Part shown: piece by piece, positions 42,416-48,979 of the stretch | How the letters are laid out: every line of letters begins with the position of its first letter | Numbering within the stretch: the stretch's first letter is position 1 | Made by a program: the position numbers and the translations under genes | The notes under the pieces: generated by a model | What the model was told of the DNA's origin: nothing | The model's database searches: none | Seen by the model: only the letters and a program-made list of their open reading frames with translations | NCBI GenBank assembly: GCA_023251835.1 | Contig: JAHEXZ010000032.1 | Coordinates: forward strand, 1-48,979 | Direction: 5' to 3' | Length of the DNA stretch: 48,979 nt | Source: Bacteroidota bacterium | GTDB lineage: Bacteria; Bacteroidota; Bacteroidia; 2-12-FULL-35-15

Positions 42416-43438
42416 TCATACTAGTAATTCCAAACTTACCCGAACAATTTCTCCCATATTTTTACTCTTTAAAAATGGCTGGTAAGAATAATGAGCAGCT
42501 AATTCTTTTTTCAAAGTGTCTATTTTTTCAGGAAGTGAAAGTGTATCCATACACATAGCGTCCAACAAACGATCAGTTCTACGATGTGCGCGTTTAATAC
42601 GTTTGGCAATCAATGTACGTTCTTCCTGCTGATATTGCTGAACTGTTTCCGGATTTAAATGTTTAATGCTGATGTCTACGTAGTAATTGTTCTCTTTAAA
42701 ATACTGCGGCATATAGATTCGTTTTCTGCTTTCATAACATTGCTGGTCAAAGTCAATTGCACGGAATCTGTATTGTACATCATCAAAATCCGCAGTTACA
42801 TCAATCACAAAGTTATAAGCACGCATATCGCCTAATAATCTTACAAAACAACGTTCATTGAATTTAACAAACTCTTTGGCCATACGTACTTCATTCAATT
42901 CAAGCCATTGATAATCCTGCTTGGTAAACATATCTCCCGGAATGCCTGCAATATGTTCTTCCACCAACGTATCCTTATCTACCAGGAAGTTAATACGGTT
43001 AGGAGATAGCAAATCCTCCAGCTCTAATCCATATACACGGGATGCATCTGCAATTTTTACATAGTAATAATCATGGTTGTCATTATATTGATTTACAATA
43101 CGTATGCGGAAAGGTTTAGAATTGCCAAAAGGGCAGTAATCAACTCTGTCTACCTGTAAGTGTTCCATCAGTGATTCATTGCCATCAAATTTCATCATAG
43201 CATACATTTTCACTAAGCGGTAATGTATATCTTCCATTTCGGAGGGTTGAAAAAGCACTGTTTTCCATAGTGTATCCTTTCCATGTTTATCCTTTTGAGG
43301 AATAATGGAAAAATATCGGAGCAGTTCACTGTATGTAAAAGGTATTTTTACAAGACGGTTATAGTTAAACAAATAGTCTTTCAGCGGTTCGCTGACCGGA
43401 AAAAATAATTTCTTTTTAGAAATGATATTTGTATCCAT
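42416..43438 (-). CDS. Conserved hypothetical protein with protein-kinase-like motifs, linked to parC
   Basis: No named family recognised. The 340-residue soluble protein shows spaced elements of a kinase/phosphotransferase fold: a strand with lysine, YYYVKIAD (Lys128); a following helix region with Glu (DTLVEEHIAG); a catalytic-loop-like RLLGDMRAYNFVID in which Asp204 and Asn209 have the D-x4-N spacing of HipA, APH and protein kinases; and FRAIDFDQQ (Asp229/Asp231) twenty residues later, like the metal-binding DFG/DFD segment. No glycine-rich loop is obvious. The C-terminus is basic and helical (IAKRIKRAHRRTDRLLDAM). It starts 53 bp after parC on the same strand, separated by a hairpin. The kinase assignment is my inference. 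Confidence 0.7.
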   Translation of the reverse strand: MDTNIISKKKLFFPVSEPLKDYLFNYNRLVKIPFTYSELLRYFSIIPQKDKHGKDTLWKTVLFQPSEMEDIHYRLVKMYAMMKFDGNESLMEHLQVDRVDYCPFGNSKPFRIRIVNQYNDNHDYYYVKIADASRVYGLELEDLLSPNRINFLVDKDTLVEEHIAGIPGDMFTKQDYQWLELNEVRMAKEFVKFNERCFVRLLGDMRAYNFVIDVTADFDDVQYRFRAIDFDQQCYESRKRIYMPQYFKENNYYVDISIKHLNPETVQQYQQEERTLIAKRIKRAHRRTDRLLDAMCMDTLSLPEKIDTLKKELAAHYSYQPFLKSKNMGEIVRVSLELLV

Positions 43439-43459
43439 GACTATTTAAATTAAAATAAA

Positions 43460-43479
43460 CCCTCCCCAATAGGGGAGGG
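43460..43479 (-). terminator. G+C-rich hairpin after parC
   Basis: On the minus strand CCCTCCCC, loop TATT, GGGGAGGG is followed by TTTATTTTAATTTAAAT, a good intrinsic terminator starting 13 bp after the parC stop. The preceding ACCCCACCCTGCCCTCCCC belongs to a dispersed repeat type also seen at 48838-48895. Confidence 0.75.
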
Positions 43480-43491
43480 CAGGGTGGGGTT

Positions 43492-46212
43492 TTAAAACTC
43501 CAGCGTTCCCTGCATTTCTTCCGGGTTATCGTGCTTTTTTTTCTTCTTTTTTTCTTCCGAAGGCAGTTTTATTTCCGCATTGATCATCTGGTCAATGGAA
43601 ACAACAGGTTTTTCAGTAGATTTTTCGGGAGCATTGGCTTTTTTCAAGGCTTCCAATGGCGACATACCGCTTTCCTCAAACTCTTCCAGCACTTCTTCTT
43701 CTATTGGCACTTCAACAGGCGGCAACATGTTAATCTCTTTTATTTTTGAGTAGGAAAGTTTATTACCTTTTGCTTTATACCCTTTTACAGCTATAAAATC
43801 AACTAAATTGATTTGTTCATTTGGTAGTTCCTTGTCTTTTACTTTACTGAATTTTAGTTCAACTACCGGGTTAGCCTCTGTAGTTGCCAGCTCTAAGCGC
43901 GAACCTTCTGTTTCACTAATGAATAATACTTTTTTATCTGCACTTTCAACTAAGAAACGTTTTACAAAATAAGTTTTACTTTCACCATCTAAATAAATTG
44001 CTGTTAGCGGTTTGTTCGGCCTCCATTTTTCTATCAACACCATATCTTCATCAAAGTGGGTTGCCAGGTCAAAGCCGGTGAGTTTATAATAGCCGCTTTG
44101 AGTAATGGTTAATATTTTATCATCCGATGCAAAGCTGCCAAGGAAAGTACCGCGTTTATCTGTATTCAGGCGTTGTACAGTATCGTCAAACCATATATCC
44201 AAAGCACCAAGGGTTGATAAACCTTTTTGTTTCAGTACAATTTTTTTAACAGCATATTTTGTTACCACATTTCCCATAGAATTGCGGCCTTTGATGGCTA
44301 AATCTGCAAAATTAAGGTCCCACTGTACTTTACGCAGTCCTGGCATAGGTTTTAACTGTACTTCCACAATTTCTGATTCACCGTTTGGATTAGCAGTAAA
44401 ATAAAGCACTTCCGAACCCTTTGTCCCCTTCGTTAAATCATATTGTTTATCGCGGGTGATACCGGTAACCGGGAAGCGTTTCATAAAAACACTTCCTTTA
44501 GTGCCATCCCGGTAAATCATATTGTATATTGTACGCTCATCATTCTTTTTATATACGGCAATATGGATAAGGTCTTTTCCTACAAAAGCTTTATCCTGAA
44601 CCTTAGTAACCATCATTGTTCCATCCTTTCGGAAAACAACAATATCATCAATATCTGAACAGTCAGAAATAAATTCATCTTTCTTTAATCCAAAGCCTGC
44701 AAATCCTTCCTCACGGTTCACATACAGTTTTTCATTTGCAATCACAACACGTGTCGCAACAATATTTTCAAACGATTTTATTTCTGTTTTACGCTCTCGA
44801 CCTATACCATATTTCTTTTTAAGGTTTTTGAAATATTCGATGGCATACTCAATTAAGTTGGCAAGATGATGATCTATCTCTTTGATACGTGCATCCAAGG
44901 CTTTCATCTTTTCATCCGCTTTGGCAGAGTCAAAACGGGTGATACGTATCATTGGTATCTGTGTCAGTTTCTCATAATCATCATTGGTGGTTTCGCGAAT
45001 AAATTGTTTTTTATATTTCGTAAAACGCCCGTCCAAATAACTGAACAAAGAAGGTTTATCCGAGTAATGTTTAAAATCAATATACATCTCATCCCTGATA
45101 AATATCTTCTCTAATGAAGCAAACATATACGATTCCTGCAATTCTGTTTTTTCAATTTCCAGTTCACGTTTTAATAATTCCAGTGTTTTCTGCGTGGAAA
45201 TTTTAAGCATTTCATTTACGCCTACAAAATGCGGTTTATCATTTTCAATGATACAGGCATTTGGAGAAATGGATACTTCACAATCTGTAAAAGCATATAA
45301 TGCGTCAATGGTTTTATCCGGTGAAATACCTGGTACTAAGTGAATTACTATTTCAACATTTTCTGCAGTATTGTCTTCTACTTTACGTATTTTAATCTTG
45401 CCCTTGTCATTTGCAGCAATTATGCTGTCAATCAATGAACCTGTAGTAGTACCAAATGGAATCTCATTAATCACCAGCGTTTTTTTATCCAACTGCGAAA
45501 TTTTTGCACGTACACGTATTTTTCCACCGCGTAAACCATTATTATAACCTGAGAAGTCGGCAGTCCCTGCCGTTGGAAAATCGGGGAGTATGTCGGTACG
45601 TTTGCCGCGTAATACGGCAATAGAAGCATCTATCAGTTCATTAAAATTGTGTGGCAGAATTTTGCAGGCTAAGCCAACAGCAATACCTTCAACGCCTTGT
45701 GCAAGGAGTAATGGAAATTTTACAGGCAGGGTTTCCGGCTCTTTATTACGTCCGTCATAACTTGCCAGCCATTTTGTTGTTTTTGGGTTAAATACTACAT
45801 CGTGCGCAAATTTTGAAAGACGTGCTTCGATATAACGCGGTGCGGCTGCCCTGTCGCCCGTTAAAATATTGCCCCAGTTTCCTTGTGTATCAATCAGCAA
45901 ATCTTTTTGTCCCAATGCTACCAAGGCATCACCGATGGACATATCGCCATGAGGGTGATACTTCATTGTATGCCCGATGATGTTTGCTACTTTATTGTAA
46001 CGCCCGTCATCCAGCTCATTCATGGCATGTAATATCCTGCGTTGCACAGGCTTTAGGCCATCTTCAATATAAGGCACGGCACGTTCAAGGATTACATAAG
46101 ATGCATAATCCAAAAACCAGTTTTCATACATGCCGGAAACATGAATTACATTGTGTAATTCTTCACCGCCTTCGCCATTTAATTCATCGTTTGTGTTTTC
46201 TTCGTTAATCAT
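43492..46212 (-). CDS. parC: DNA topoisomerase IV subunit A
   Basis: The DNA cleavage/rejoining subunit of type IIA topoisomerase; with ParE it decatenates daughter chromosomes. ERAVPYIEDGLKPVQRRILHAM opens the winged-helix domain. KYHPHGDMSIGDALV and NWGNILTGDRAAAPRYIEARLS contain the active-site tyrosine (APRYIE). LAQGVEGIAVGLACKILPHN and the GFGLKKDEF region follow. The C-terminal half (about 500-800) has beta-pinwheel-like blades, and the tail is acidic/lysine-rich (LPSEEKKKKKKHD, EMQGTLEF). The length of 906 residues is normal for Bacteroidota. I choose ParC over GyrA from its pairing with the ParE-type gene upstream and its divergent pinwheel. A toxin gene ends 35 bp before its start. 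Confidence 0.92.
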   Translation of the reverse strand: MINEENTNDELNGEGGEELHNVIHVSGMYENWFLDYASYVILERAVPYIEDGLKPVQRRILHAMNELDDGRYNKVANIIGHTMKYHPHGDMSIGDALVALGQKDLLIDTQGNWGNILTGDRAAAPRYIEARLSKFAHDVVFNPKTTKWLASYDGRNKEPETLPVKFPLLLAQGVEGIAVGLACKILPHNFNELIDASIAVLRGKRTDILPDFPTAGTADFSGYNNGLRGGKIRVRAKISQLDKKTLVINEIPFGTTTGSLIDSIIAANDKGKIKIRKVEDNTAENVEIVIHLVPGISPDKTIDALYAFTDCEVSISPNACIIENDKPHFVGVNEMLKISTQKTLELLKRELEIEKTELQESYMFASLEKIFIRDEMYIDFKHYSDKPSLFSYLDGRFTKYKKQFIRETTNDDYEKLTQIPMIRITRFDSAKADEKMKALDARIKEIDHHLANLIEYAIEYFKNLKKKYGIGRERKTEIKSFENIVATRVVIANEKLYVNREEGFAGFGLKKDEFISDCSDIDDIVVFRKDGTMMVTKVQDKAFVGKDLIHIAVYKKNDERTIYNMIYRDGTKGSVFMKRFPVTGITRDKQYDLTKGTKGSEVLYFTANPNGESEIVEVQLKPMPGLRKVQWDLNFADLAIKGRNSMGNVVTKYAVKKIVLKQKGLSTLGALDIWFDDTVQRLNTDKRGTFLGSFASDDKILTITQSGYYKLTGFDLATHFDEDMVLIEKWRPNKPLTAIYLDGESKTYFVKRFLVESADKKVLFISETEGSRLELATTEANPVVELKFSKVKDKELPNEQINLVDFIAVKGYKAKGNKLSYSKIKEINMLPPVEVPIEEEVLEEFEESGMSPLEALKKANAPEKSTEKPVVSIDQMINAEIKLPSEEKKKKKKHDNPEEMQGTLEF

Positions 46213-46247
46213 AATTTTTTACCATTCAACCTATATATTAAACAAAC

Positions 46248-46556
46248 TCATTTTGTCAAAAATTCCAACAGTTTTTTAGGATCCTGTCTATTATCCCAAA
46301 ATCCTGTAATTATAATAAAATCGGGTGTGATTTTATAAAAAATGCTGAAGTGGCCAATTGAAGACATCCTGGTGTCGGGATAGTCGGTTAATTTGTAGGA
46401 TTCAGGATGGCTTAAAATCGTTTTGGTTTGTTTTGCAATAAGTTTAATTAATTTTTCTGCATATACAGTAGAGCCATTGTGTTTTGTCCAGAACTTTAAT
46501 ATTTCTCTCCTTTGTCTGGCTGCGGTTTCAGTCCAAACTACAGTTCTTTTAACCAT
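46248..46556 (-). CDS. RelE/ParE-family toxin
   Basis: A 102-residue type II toxin. Family features are WTETAARQRREILKFW at the N-terminus, IAKQTKTILSHPESYKLTDYPDTRM in the middle, and the strand SIFYKITPDFIIITGFWDNRQDPKKL, which is the C-terminal core of RelE/ParE toxins. Members act either as ribosome-dependent mRNA endonucleases or as gyrase poisons; sequence alone does not decide. Its start overlaps the end of the antitoxin gene by 19 bp, and parC begins 35 bp after its stop. Confidence 0.88.
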   Translation of the reverse strand: MVKRTVVWTETAARQRREILKFWTKHNGSTVYAEKLIKLIAKQTKTILSHPESYKLTDYPDTRMSSIGHFSIFYKITPDFIIITGFWDNRQDPKKLLEFLTK

Positions 46557-46780
46557 TTCAGATCGTCTTTGTCCAATTGTTTTTGAGAAATCAGTTTATC
46601 GGTCTTTATGTCTTTATCGCTTAATTTAAGCATCAGCACTTGTTCTTCACTTAGTTTTATTTTGTCTTGATCCGTATTACTACTTTCTACAAGTCGATAC
46701 AAAGCTGATAAAAAATCTTTATTTGAAATGGTTAAGAGTTTATCAATTATTCCGTTTCTTATATGATCAATTGTTGCCAT
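46538..46780 (-). CDS. Antitoxin of the RelE/ParE-type pair
   Basis: A short protein of about 80 residues from the preferred ATG at 46780 (MATIDHIRNGIIDKLLTISNKDF). The plan, with an N-terminal helix region followed by LSEEQVLMLKLSDKDI and LISQKQLDKDDLKWLKEL, is the one commonly found directly before RelE/ParE toxins in Bacteroidota. The acidic/amphipathic C-terminus would wrap the toxin. An in-frame ATG at 46846 would add 22 hydrophobic residues atypical for the family. It overlaps the toxin by 19 bp and the RhuM remnant upstream by 14 bp. Confidence 0.82.
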   Translation of the reverse strand: MATIDHIRNGIIDKLLTISNKDFLSALYRLVESSNTDQDKIKLSEEQVLMLKLSDKDIKTDKLISQKQLDKDDLKWLKEL

Positions 46781-46955
46781 GGTTGCTTTTATATTTAAAG
46801 TTAGCCAATATTTTTGAATTAAAGCGATTACTTGGTAGTTCTTCAAAATTATCCTTTAATCGCTGTTGGTTTAGAGCAAATCCTTTTATAAGATAATCTT
46901 TTAATCGTTGTGTTGCCCATTGACGGAATTGGATGCCTTGTTTCACCTCTATCAT
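46767..46955 (-). pseudogene. Fragment of a RhuM-family gene
   Basis: A 62-codon frame whose first half, KQGIQFRQWATQRLKDYLIKG followed by FALNQQRLKDN, matches the conserved core of RhuM-like proteins (usually over 300 residues: G-x-x-F-R-x-W-A-T-x-x-L-K-x-Y-L-x-K-G). The N-terminal part before this core and everything after QRLKDN are missing, and the last about 25 residues look unrelated. It begins with ATGA overlapping the parE stop by 4 bp. It is most likely a relic left by an insertion between parE and parC, possibly still translated. Confidence 0.7.
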
Positions 46956-48808
46956 TCACTCTCCACCAAATCCTTCTCTACCTTCAGATTCTCAATAATA
47001 AAATCCTGGCGTTCCGGTGTATTTTTACCCATATAATAGCCCAATAGCTCAACAATGCTTCTATCCTTACCAATAATTACAGGGTCTTTACGAATATCTT
47101 TTCCGATAAAATGTTTAAATTCATCTGGTGAAATCTCACCAAGTCCTTTAAATCGGGTAATTTCTGGCTTTGCACCTAATTTACTGATTGCGCTTCTTCT
47201 TTCTTCTTCGCTGTAACAATAAATGGTCTCTTTTTTATTTCGTACACGGAACAGAGGTGTTTGCAGGATATACACATGCCCGTTTTTTACAAGATCCGGG
47301 AAAAACTGAAGGAAAAATGTAAGTAACAGTAAACGAATGTGCATACCATCCACATCAGCATCTGTGGCAATTACAATATTGTTGTAACGAAGGTTTTCTA
47401 TGCCATCTTCAATGTTTAAAGCGGCCTGTAACAGGTTAAACTCTTCATTTTCATAAACAATTTTTTTTGTCAGACCAAAAGCGTTCAGTGGTTTTCCTTT
47501 CAGGCTGAATACAGCTTGTGTATTTACATCACGTGTTTTTGTAATAGAACCGCTTGCAGAATCTCCCTCACAAATAAATAAAGTAGAATCTAACTTACGT
47601 TCATCATTATTAGATGTTTTGTGAATACGACAATCGCGAAGCTTTTTGTTATGAAGGTTTGATTTCTTTGCCCGTTCACGTGCCAGCTTCTGTATGCCTT
47701 GTAAATCCTTACGTTCACGTTCGCTTTGCTGTATCTTTTGCAGAATAGCTTGTGCCATTTCCGGGTTCTTATGCAAAAAATTATCTAACTCAGTTTTTAA
47801 AAAATCACCAATAAAAGCCTTTACCGAAGGGCCTTTGGGGCCTATTTCCTGTGAACCTAATTTGGTTTTGGTTTGTGATTCAAAAACGGGTTCCTGTACT
47901 TTTATACTTACTGCAGCAATGATGGATGTACGTATATCTACCGCCTCAAAGTCCTTTTTGAAAAATTCACGAATGGTTTTCACTACTGCTTCACGAAAAG
48001 CTCCCTGATGGGTTCCACCTTGTGTGGTATGCTGCCCGTTTACAAACGAATAATACTCTTCACCATATTGCTGATTGCTATGTGTTATGGCCACTTCAAT
48101 ATCATAACCTTTTAAATGGATAGTAGGATATAATATAGGGCCGCTGATATTCTGTGTAAGCAAATCGAGCAAACCGTTTTCAGAATAAAATTTTTGCCCG
48201 TTATAGTTAATCGTTAAGCCGGTATTCAGATAGGCGTAGTTCCATAACATTTTCTCTACATACTCATTGATAAAATGGTAATTGCCGAAAATGCCTTCAT
48301 CAGGAGTAAAAGTAACAAGCGTTCCTTTGCGTGTGTCTGAAGCAACAATCTTTTCTTCTTTTAGGAGATTACCTTTTGAAAAAGCAGCTTCTTTTGTCTG
48401 GTCATCACGGAACGACTGAACTTTAAAATAGCTCGATAAGGCATTTACAGCTTTGGTTCCCACTCCATTTAAACCAACTGATTTTTTAAAAGCCTCTGAA
48501 TCATATTTAGCTCCCGTATTTATTTTAGAAACCACATCCACTACTTTTCCTAAAGGAATACCACGTCCATAGTCACGTACACGTGCGGTTTTCTCTTTGA
48601 TGGTAATATCAATGCTTTTTCCATTGCCCATCACAAATTCATCAATACAGTTATCAATAGTTTCTTTTAAGAGGATATAAATACCATCATCGGGTGAGGA
48701 GCCATCTCCCAGTTTTCCTATGTACATTCCGGGACGTAAACGTATATGCTCATTCCATTCCAGTGTACGTATGCTATCTTCCGTATATTTTACTTCTTTT
48801 TCTGCCAT
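46952..48808 (-). CDS. parE: DNA topoisomerase IV subunit B
   Basis: The ATPase subunit of type IIA topoisomerase. The GHKL ATPase has [23 protein letters not shown] (catalytic Glu and Asn), [11 protein letters not shown] and [15 protein letters not shown]. The transducer contains [17 protein letters not shown] (lysine/threonine region) and GPKG. The Toprim domain has [22 protein letters not shown] and [16 protein letters not shown]. The C-terminal signature [18 protein letters not shown] is present. 618 residues fits ParE rather than a longer GyrB. It is followed directly by the RhuM remnant and the toxin-antitoxin pair and then parC, all on one strand. Confidence 0.94.
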   Translation of the reverse strand: MAEKEVKYTEDSIRTLEWNEHIRLRPGMYIGKLGDGSSPDDGIYILLKETIDNCIDEFVMGNGKSIDITIKEKTARVRDYGRGIPLGKVVDVVSKINTGAKYDSEAFKKSVGLNGVGTKAVNALSSYFKVQSFRDDQTKEAAFSKGNLLKEEKIVASDTRKGTLVTFTPDEGIFGNYHFINEYVEKMLWNYAYLNTGLTINYNGQKFYSENGLLDLLTQNISGPILYPTIHLKGYDIEVAITHSNQQYGEEYYSFVNGQHTTQGGTHQGAFREAVVKTIREFFKKDFEAVDIRTSIIAAVSIKVQEPVFESQTKTKLGSQEIGPKGPSVKAFIGDFLKTELDNFLHKNPEMAQAILQKIQQSERERKDLQGIQKLARERAKKSNLHNKKLRDCRIHKTSNNDERKLDSTLFICEGDSASGSITKTRDVNTQAVFSLKGKPLNAFGLTKKIVYENEEFNLLQAALNIEDGIENLRYNNIVIATDADVDGMHIRLLLLTFFLQFFPDLVKNGHVYILQTPLFRVRNKKETIYCYSEEERRSAISKLGAKPEITRFKGLGEISPDEFKHFIGKDIRKDPVIIGKDRSIVELLGYYMGKNTPERQDFIIENLKVEKDLVESE

Positions 48809-48812
48809 ATTA

Positions 48813-48977
48813 TTAAAATATTATTAAAATAACACTATCCCCCTCTTCTTCGTCCGAAAGAACTCCTTCGGAGGAGAGGGGCAGGGGTGAGGTGTATGCA
48901 AAAGTACCATCTTCCATTTCGATTTTAATATAATTATTCTCTATGAGCGTATACTTTTTCAATCTTAACATACTCAT
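48813..48977 (-). CDS. Doubtful short ORF reading through a hairpin repeat at the window edge
   Basis: From ATG at 48977 or 48971 the minus strand encodes about 54 residues: [20 protein letters not shown], then [18 protein letters not shown] and a tail ending VILIIF. The second half is the translated hairpin repeat, so either a gene was cut short by the repeat or the frame is accidental. The upstream frame is open to the edge, so it could also be the end of a longer gene. Not recognised. Confidence 0.3.
   Translation of the reverse strand: MSMLRLKKYTLIENNYIKIEMEDGTFAYTSPLPLSSEGVLSDEEEGDSVILIIF
48838..48895. repeat. CCCCTGCCCCTCTCC-type hairpin repeat
   Basis: On the minus strand CCTCACCCCTGCCCCTCTCCTCC leads into an imperfect stem (CCCCTCTCCTCCGAA / TTCGGACGAAGAAGAGGGGG on the other arm). 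The same ACCCC(T)GCCC...CTCC lead plus hairpin occurs after parC (43460-43490). Position upstream of parE suggests a terminator for the preceding gene. Confidence 0.5.
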
Positions 48978-48979
48978 TT

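Noticed and set aside
46767-46955. RhuM fragment considered as the antitoxin of the pair
   Set aside because: Its recognisable part is the RhuM core, and the better antitoxin candidate at 46538-46780 directly overlaps the toxin.
43492-48808. Annotation of the topoisomerase genes as gyrA and gyrB
   Set aside because: The pairing of both subunits, the short 618-residue B subunit and the lysine-rich tail of the A subunit fit topoisomerase IV better, though the call rests on family knowledge.

Overview
The window reads as low-G+C chromosomal DNA of a Bacteroidota bacterium (Chitinophagales/Cytophagales/Sphingobacteriales-like; I cannot place it more finely). The reasons are three secreted proteins with the gliding-motility-associated C-terminal domain used as a type B sorting signal by the type IX secretion system (T9SS), a giant SprB-repeat protein, DUF5686, DUF3108, DUF2520 and DUF4956 families typical of the phylum, near absence of Shine-Dalgarno sequences, and dispersed palindromic repeats of Bacteroidota type. 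Most of the gene content is ordinary core metabolism; the unusual parts are the repeats, the giant adhesin, the gene remnants and the topoisomerase IV region.

Layout. 1-6.8 kb: a hemC-hemD fusion (tetrapyrrole synthesis), an HI0933-type flavoprotein, a PKD/T9SS protein on the opposite strand, ispH (isoprenoids) and a DUF3108 protein. 6.8-17.2 kb: gpsA overlapping a PlsB-like acyltransferase (phospholipid entry point), a CarboxypepD_reg/DUF5686 outer-membrane protein, an NlpC/P60 hydrolase, a thiolase and a PgpH-type 7TM-HD phosphodiesterase. 17.2-20.9 kb: a short-chain dehydrogenase, a small beta-barrel-like protein, and an ECF sigma factor followed by a single-pass membrane protein that may be its regulator. 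21.3-31.3 kb: one 3332-residue SprB-repeat gene with an 11-repeat, 841-residue block present twice almost without change. 31.3-33.9 kb: repeat-rich spacer with tRNA-Ser(UGA), a HigB toxin remnant and a third T9SS-sorted protein. 33.9-40 kb: a CstB-like persulfide dioxygenase/rhodanese, the UbiA-KdsC-DUF2520 cluster, and small envelope proteins including YtxH and DUF4956. 40-49 kb, all on the minus strand: parE, a RhuM remnant, a toxin-antitoxin pair, parC, an uncharacterised protein with kinase-like motifs, and a TPR/SpoIIE phosphatase.

The strongest non-genic signal is a family of three TA-flanked miniature inverted-repeat elements (about 245-285 bp, ends ACTSATGTTACGCAAA) at 9516-9760, 14751-15035 and 33612-33887. 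Two are nearly identical and the third is decayed and inverted. A second family of looser palindromes beginning TATACT occurs four times, two copies carrying the perfect core CCCGATAGCTATCGGG. Several truncated gene copies (HigB, RhuM, a TPR-protein duplicate and a 5'-less ORF) show active gene decay between the intact genes. The best candidate for something undescribed is the kinase-like gene immediately behind parC, followed by the miniature-element family.
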